Part shown: piece after piece, positions 60,777 through 64,000 of the stretch
Layout of the letters: each line of letters opens with the position of its first letter
How positions within the stretch are numbered: position 1 is the first letter of the stretch
Source: Quillaja saponaria
Taxonomy: Eukaryota > Streptophyta > Magnoliopsida > Fabales > Quillajaceae
Length of the DNA stretch: 64,000 bases
Reading direction: 5' to 3'
NCBI GenBank assembly: GCA_029379385.1
Contig: CM055606.1
Span: 248,001-312,000, forward strand
Notes under the pieces: model-generated
The model's input: the letters and a program-made list of their open reading frames with translations, nothing else
Database searches by the model: none
What the model was told of the DNA's origin: nothing
Translations under genes and position numbers: made by a program

Positions 60777-62728
60777 ATGGTGGATCAGCGAAGCATAGTA
60801 TCTTTTGGGTTCTTGTTCTTGTTGCTGTTTCAGCTTACATTTGAACAGCTTGAGCCAATGAGTTTACCCAGTGAGCGAGCAGGTCTACTTGAACTGAGAT
60901 CTTCTTTAGGCTTGAGGAGCAAGGACTGGCCAAAGAAGGCTGACCCTTGCTTAATCTGGAATGGTGTGAAATGCGAGAACGGACGAGTAGTTGGGATCAA
61001 TATCTCTGGGTTTAGAAGAACCCGAATTGGAAGACAAAACCCACAATTTGCAGTTGATGCCTTGACAAATTTGACTCTCCTGGAGTCCTTTAATGCTTCC
61101 GAATTCTTGCTTCCTGGTCCTATTCCTGATTGGTTTGGGCAACGCCTTCCCTCACTGGAAGTGCTTGATCTTCGGTCTTGCTCTGTCAATGGTGCTATTC
61201 CTTCGAGTCTTGGGAACTTAACAAATCTAACCAGCCTGTATCTATCTCGTAATAACCTTACCGGGATGATTCCTACTAGTTTGAGTCAATTGTCAGGTCT
61301 TTTGGTTCTTGATCTTTCACAGAATTCTATTACCGGATCTATACCTTCATCATTTGCTTCCCTTGGGAATCTTTCTTTTCTTGACATTTCCAACAATTAC
61401 TTATCAGGGTCAATTCCCCCGGTTATTGGGACCCTCTCAAAGTTACAATATTTGAATCTTTCAAGCAATGGACTAACTTCTTCTATACCTGCCCCACTTG
61501 GGGATCTTAGTAGCTTGATTGACCTTGATCTTGGTGCTAATTCTTTGTCTGGTTTGGTGCCTGTGGATTTAAGAGGGTTGAGGAACTTGCAGAGAATGGT
61601 ACTTGGGAACAACTTACTGGATGGGCCCTTGCTAGAGAACTTGATTCCTACTCCATCACAGTTACAGGTTGTAGTTCTGAGATACAACAATCTCACTGGT
61701 GCTCTTCCTGATATTCTGTGGTCCGCTCCCAGATTGAAGTTTCTAGATGTCTCTAGCAATAACTTTACTGGTGTGCTTCCTAATTCTAGTTTCAATTCTA
61801 ATCTTACTGCTGCTGAGCTTAATATTTCTCAAAATATGTTTTATGGAGGACTCACGCCTATACTAAGAAGGTTCAGTTTCATTGATATGTCTAGCAATTA
61901 CTTTGAGGGTAGAGTTCCCAATTATGTGCTTAGTAATGCATCTCTCTCTAGCAATTGCCTTCAAAATGTGTCAATTCAGAGGACAACAGTTGAATGTGCA
62001 TCATTCTATGGTAAAAGGGGTTTGATTTTTGATAATTTTGGACGCCCGAATTCAACACAACCTCCTGCTGCAGAGCATAATGGTAAAAACAACAGAAGGA
62101 TACTTATATTGGCAGCAGTATTGGGTGGAATTGGCTTAATTGCACTTTTGGTGTTGTTGCTGGTACTGCTACTCCTATGTTCTCGTAAGAATGGTACTTC
62201 AAATCAGAGAGGAGTTGGTGTGGGGCCAGCCCCTGCTGCTGGAGGCGGTATGCCACAACCGGGGGTATCTATTGACTTTTCAAATCTAGGAGACTTATTT
62301 ACATATCAGCAACTGCTCCAAGCCACAGGTGACTTCAGTGATACAAATCTCATTAAACATGGTCACTCGGGAGATCTCTTTAAGGGTGTTCTGGAAAATG
62401 GAGTAATTGTAGTCATTAGAAGGATTGACATTCACTCAATTAAAAAGGAAGCATATATGTTAGAATTGGATTTTTTCAGTAAGGTATGCCATACAAGATT
62501 TGTTCCTTTACTGGGACATTGCTTGGAGAATGAGAATGAGAATGAGAAGTTCCTGGTATATAAATACATGCCAAATGGGGATTTGTCAAATTGCTTATCC
62601 CTGAAAACTACTTCTGAGGATGGTACTTTACATTCATTGGACTGGATAACAAGGTTGAAAATTGCAATAGGAGCTGCCGAGGGCCTGACTTATCTGCATC
62701 ATGAATGTACTCCACCCTATGTGCACAG
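60777..62728 (+). CDS. LRR receptor-like kinase (At2g16250-like), 5' part
   Basis: The first coding exon has 650 codons plus two bases and ends at a donor (CACAG then GTATTT). The gene continues beyond the window. A signal peptide spans 1-23 and an LRR N-terminal cap (CLIWNGVKC) follows at about 58-66. About ten leucine-rich repeats (LxxLxLxxNxLxGxIP type) span about 100-390. The single membrane helix lies at 441-468. The start of the kinase domain (FTYQQLLQATGDF) is at about 508. The glycine loop is altered (IKHGHSGDLFKG) and the usual VAVK lysine is Arg in VVIRRI (about 546-551), so this may be an atypical kinase or pseudokinase, as is likely for this family. The exon ends in the catalytic-loop region (PPYVHR). 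Residues after Arg651 in the open frame are intron read-through. Confidence 0.92.
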
Positions 62729-64000
62729 GTATTTCTTGACTTGCTTCCTGCTAGATATTGATCATTGAGTTCTTGTCATTTTCTTTTTCTTCTCCATGTA
62801 GTAATTTTTTCCGCAACTTCCTATTTTCTATGACAAGTTATTCCTAAAACTGCAGCCTATGTTGCTTATTACTACCAGCATTGTCTGCTTTAATGCTAGT
62901 TCATTAATTCAACTCTAAGTCTTAATGCAAGGCAAGTTACTAAAGGTCGTTTCGAGGTACTGTTTTGATAAGTCTGAAAATAGAAACGATTTGTGAGACG
63001 TATGAAAATGGTGAATTATTTGGAAATGCATGGAAACATATAATAAAAAACATAGTATAGTAATTGTAAGTATCCAACATGATTAATTTAGTACATAAGA
63101 TGATCATAAATACATACCAAAGTAAAATATTTAACATAGACATACATATTGAAAGAAAATATCAAATTACAATTACATCCTATCCCTAGCATTAGGAATG
63201 CTGAGGAAACTTATATAATAAAAAAATATGTATAATAATTATATAAAAAAGATTTTATTTAACAATAAATTTATGTTATTTGCATCATATTTTACCGAAT
63301 TCATTCTTTCAAACAAAAAAACTACACATTTCCTATGGAAACTATGTAAACATTTTGGTTTGGATGGGGAGTTTCGCTTTCATCGGTGTGGAAACGGAAA
63401 CAATTTGCTTGTTTCGGTGGAAACAAAACGAATTTTGGTTCCTTGATGCTAGGACGTGATTCTGTTTTGTTGAAGGCACCCTTTTTAACCATAAAAACCC
63501 CTTCTAATAGAGTGATTTCTGAAAAAAAAATCATTTTCAAGGAAAAGGAAAATGTTTTTAGCATCCTGATTTATGATCTCAACTTTTTATTGGGCATGTG
63601 CTTAATATCAAGTTATAGCTACAGGTAAATAGCTTGACCATTAACTTAGGAAGTTCAGTCATTCAGATTCATATTTCTCTAGATAAATGAAGGATGGAGA
63701 ACTATGATCATATGAATAATTTGGATAGATGTTGGTCTGTGTCTCTTGAAGCTGTTGAAACTATGAACCTATTTTAACCAATATATGTTAATTGATGACT
63801 ACAGCAGTTGAGCACATTGCCTGAGTTACTGTTATGAACATTGGTGGGTGTTGTAGATATTAGTTTGCTACTTAAACTGATTAGAAATAGAGAAGAGCGT
63901 TGTGGGGGGGTCAGGGTGGTCACCTACATTATTTAGCCCTTGTTTCACAGTTGTCATTTACCTTTTAATGACTTGGCATCGGATGAGTATGCACCAGTAA
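62729..64000 (+). other. first coding intron of the LRR-RLK (runs off the window)
   Basis: I could not find the continuation of the kinase domain after the catalytic-loop His-Arg, or a suitable acceptor in phase, so the intron is at least 1.27 kb. Short open frames on both strands (for example 63228-63628) are unsupported. Related AAACGGAAAC-type words near 62960-63030 and 63380-63430 could reflect an old transposon. Confidence 0.6.

Noticed and set aside
62729..62768. End of the LRR-RLK open frame as the true protein end
   Set aside because: Stopping there would cut the kinase domain in its catalytic loop. A clear splice donor at 62729 explains it.
1..64000. CRISPR arrays, rRNA genes, bacterial operons, phage or viral insertions
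   Set aside because: No regularly spaced repeats with unique spacers, no rRNA or viral protein motifs. The tandem arrays seen are minisatellites without spacers.

Overview
The window reads as eudicot plant nuclear DNA. It is AT-rich and gene-poor, its genes have introns with GT/AG borders, and every confident protein belongs to a land-plant family: a KCS4/KCS9-type 3-ketoacyl-CoA synthase, a GRP7/8-type glycine-rich RNA-binding protein, RADIALIS-like single-MYB proteins, an LRR receptor-like kinase and a plant alpha/beta-hydrolase. The remainder is transposons, repeats and AT-rich spacer. I cannot name the species.

Layout. 1-14 kb: a minus-strand alpha/beta-hydrolase cluster rearranged by a nearly identical 4.8-kb block duplication (about 1552-6345 and 7741-12580). 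The blocks start inside an old LINE remnant. Each carries a four-exon hydrolase copy with two exon-1 frameshifts, at different places in the two copies. A third copy, reduced to an intact exon 1, lies between the blocks. 14.3-18.9 kb: a full-length hAT transposon with perfect 12-bp terminal inverted repeats and a perfect 8-bp target duplication; its transposase has at least four lesions. 20.5-23 kb: a RADIALIS-like fragment, then the only complete hydrolase gene (306 codons, catalytic triad present). 23.6-30.4 kb: diverged tandem repeats and spacer. 30.7-32.3 kb: an intact intronless KCS gene with a TATA box. 36.9-38.3 kb: an unidentified exon-like segment and a RADIALIS-like gene. 42.3-47.3 kb: an old non-coding LTR retrotransposon on the minus strand, with a perfect ATTCC target duplication, a primer-binding site and internal minisatellites. 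49-49.8 kb: a glycine-rich RNA-binding protein gene with a frameshift in its glycine-rich tail. 52.9-53.8 kb: a MITE-like element. 60-64 kb: the 5' part of an LRR receptor-like kinase similar to Arabidopsis At2g16250, cut at the right edge of the window inside its first coding intron.

The genes look independent, with no operon-like or clustered pathway logic. KCS acts in very-long-chain fatty acid elongation, RADIALIS-like proteins in transcriptional control, GRP in RNA handling and the LRR-RLK at the cell surface. The hydrolase cluster is the only true gene family cluster. Its most interesting possibility is that the orphan exon 1 (copy 3) could be spliced to the intact exons 2-4 of copy 1, since frames and phases match. 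I found no convincing novel system. The best leads are this possible exon re-use, the non-coding minus-strand LTR element with its 81-bp minisatellite, and the tail frameshifts in two otherwise good genes. All splice sites and gene models come from reading the sequence, with no transcript support.
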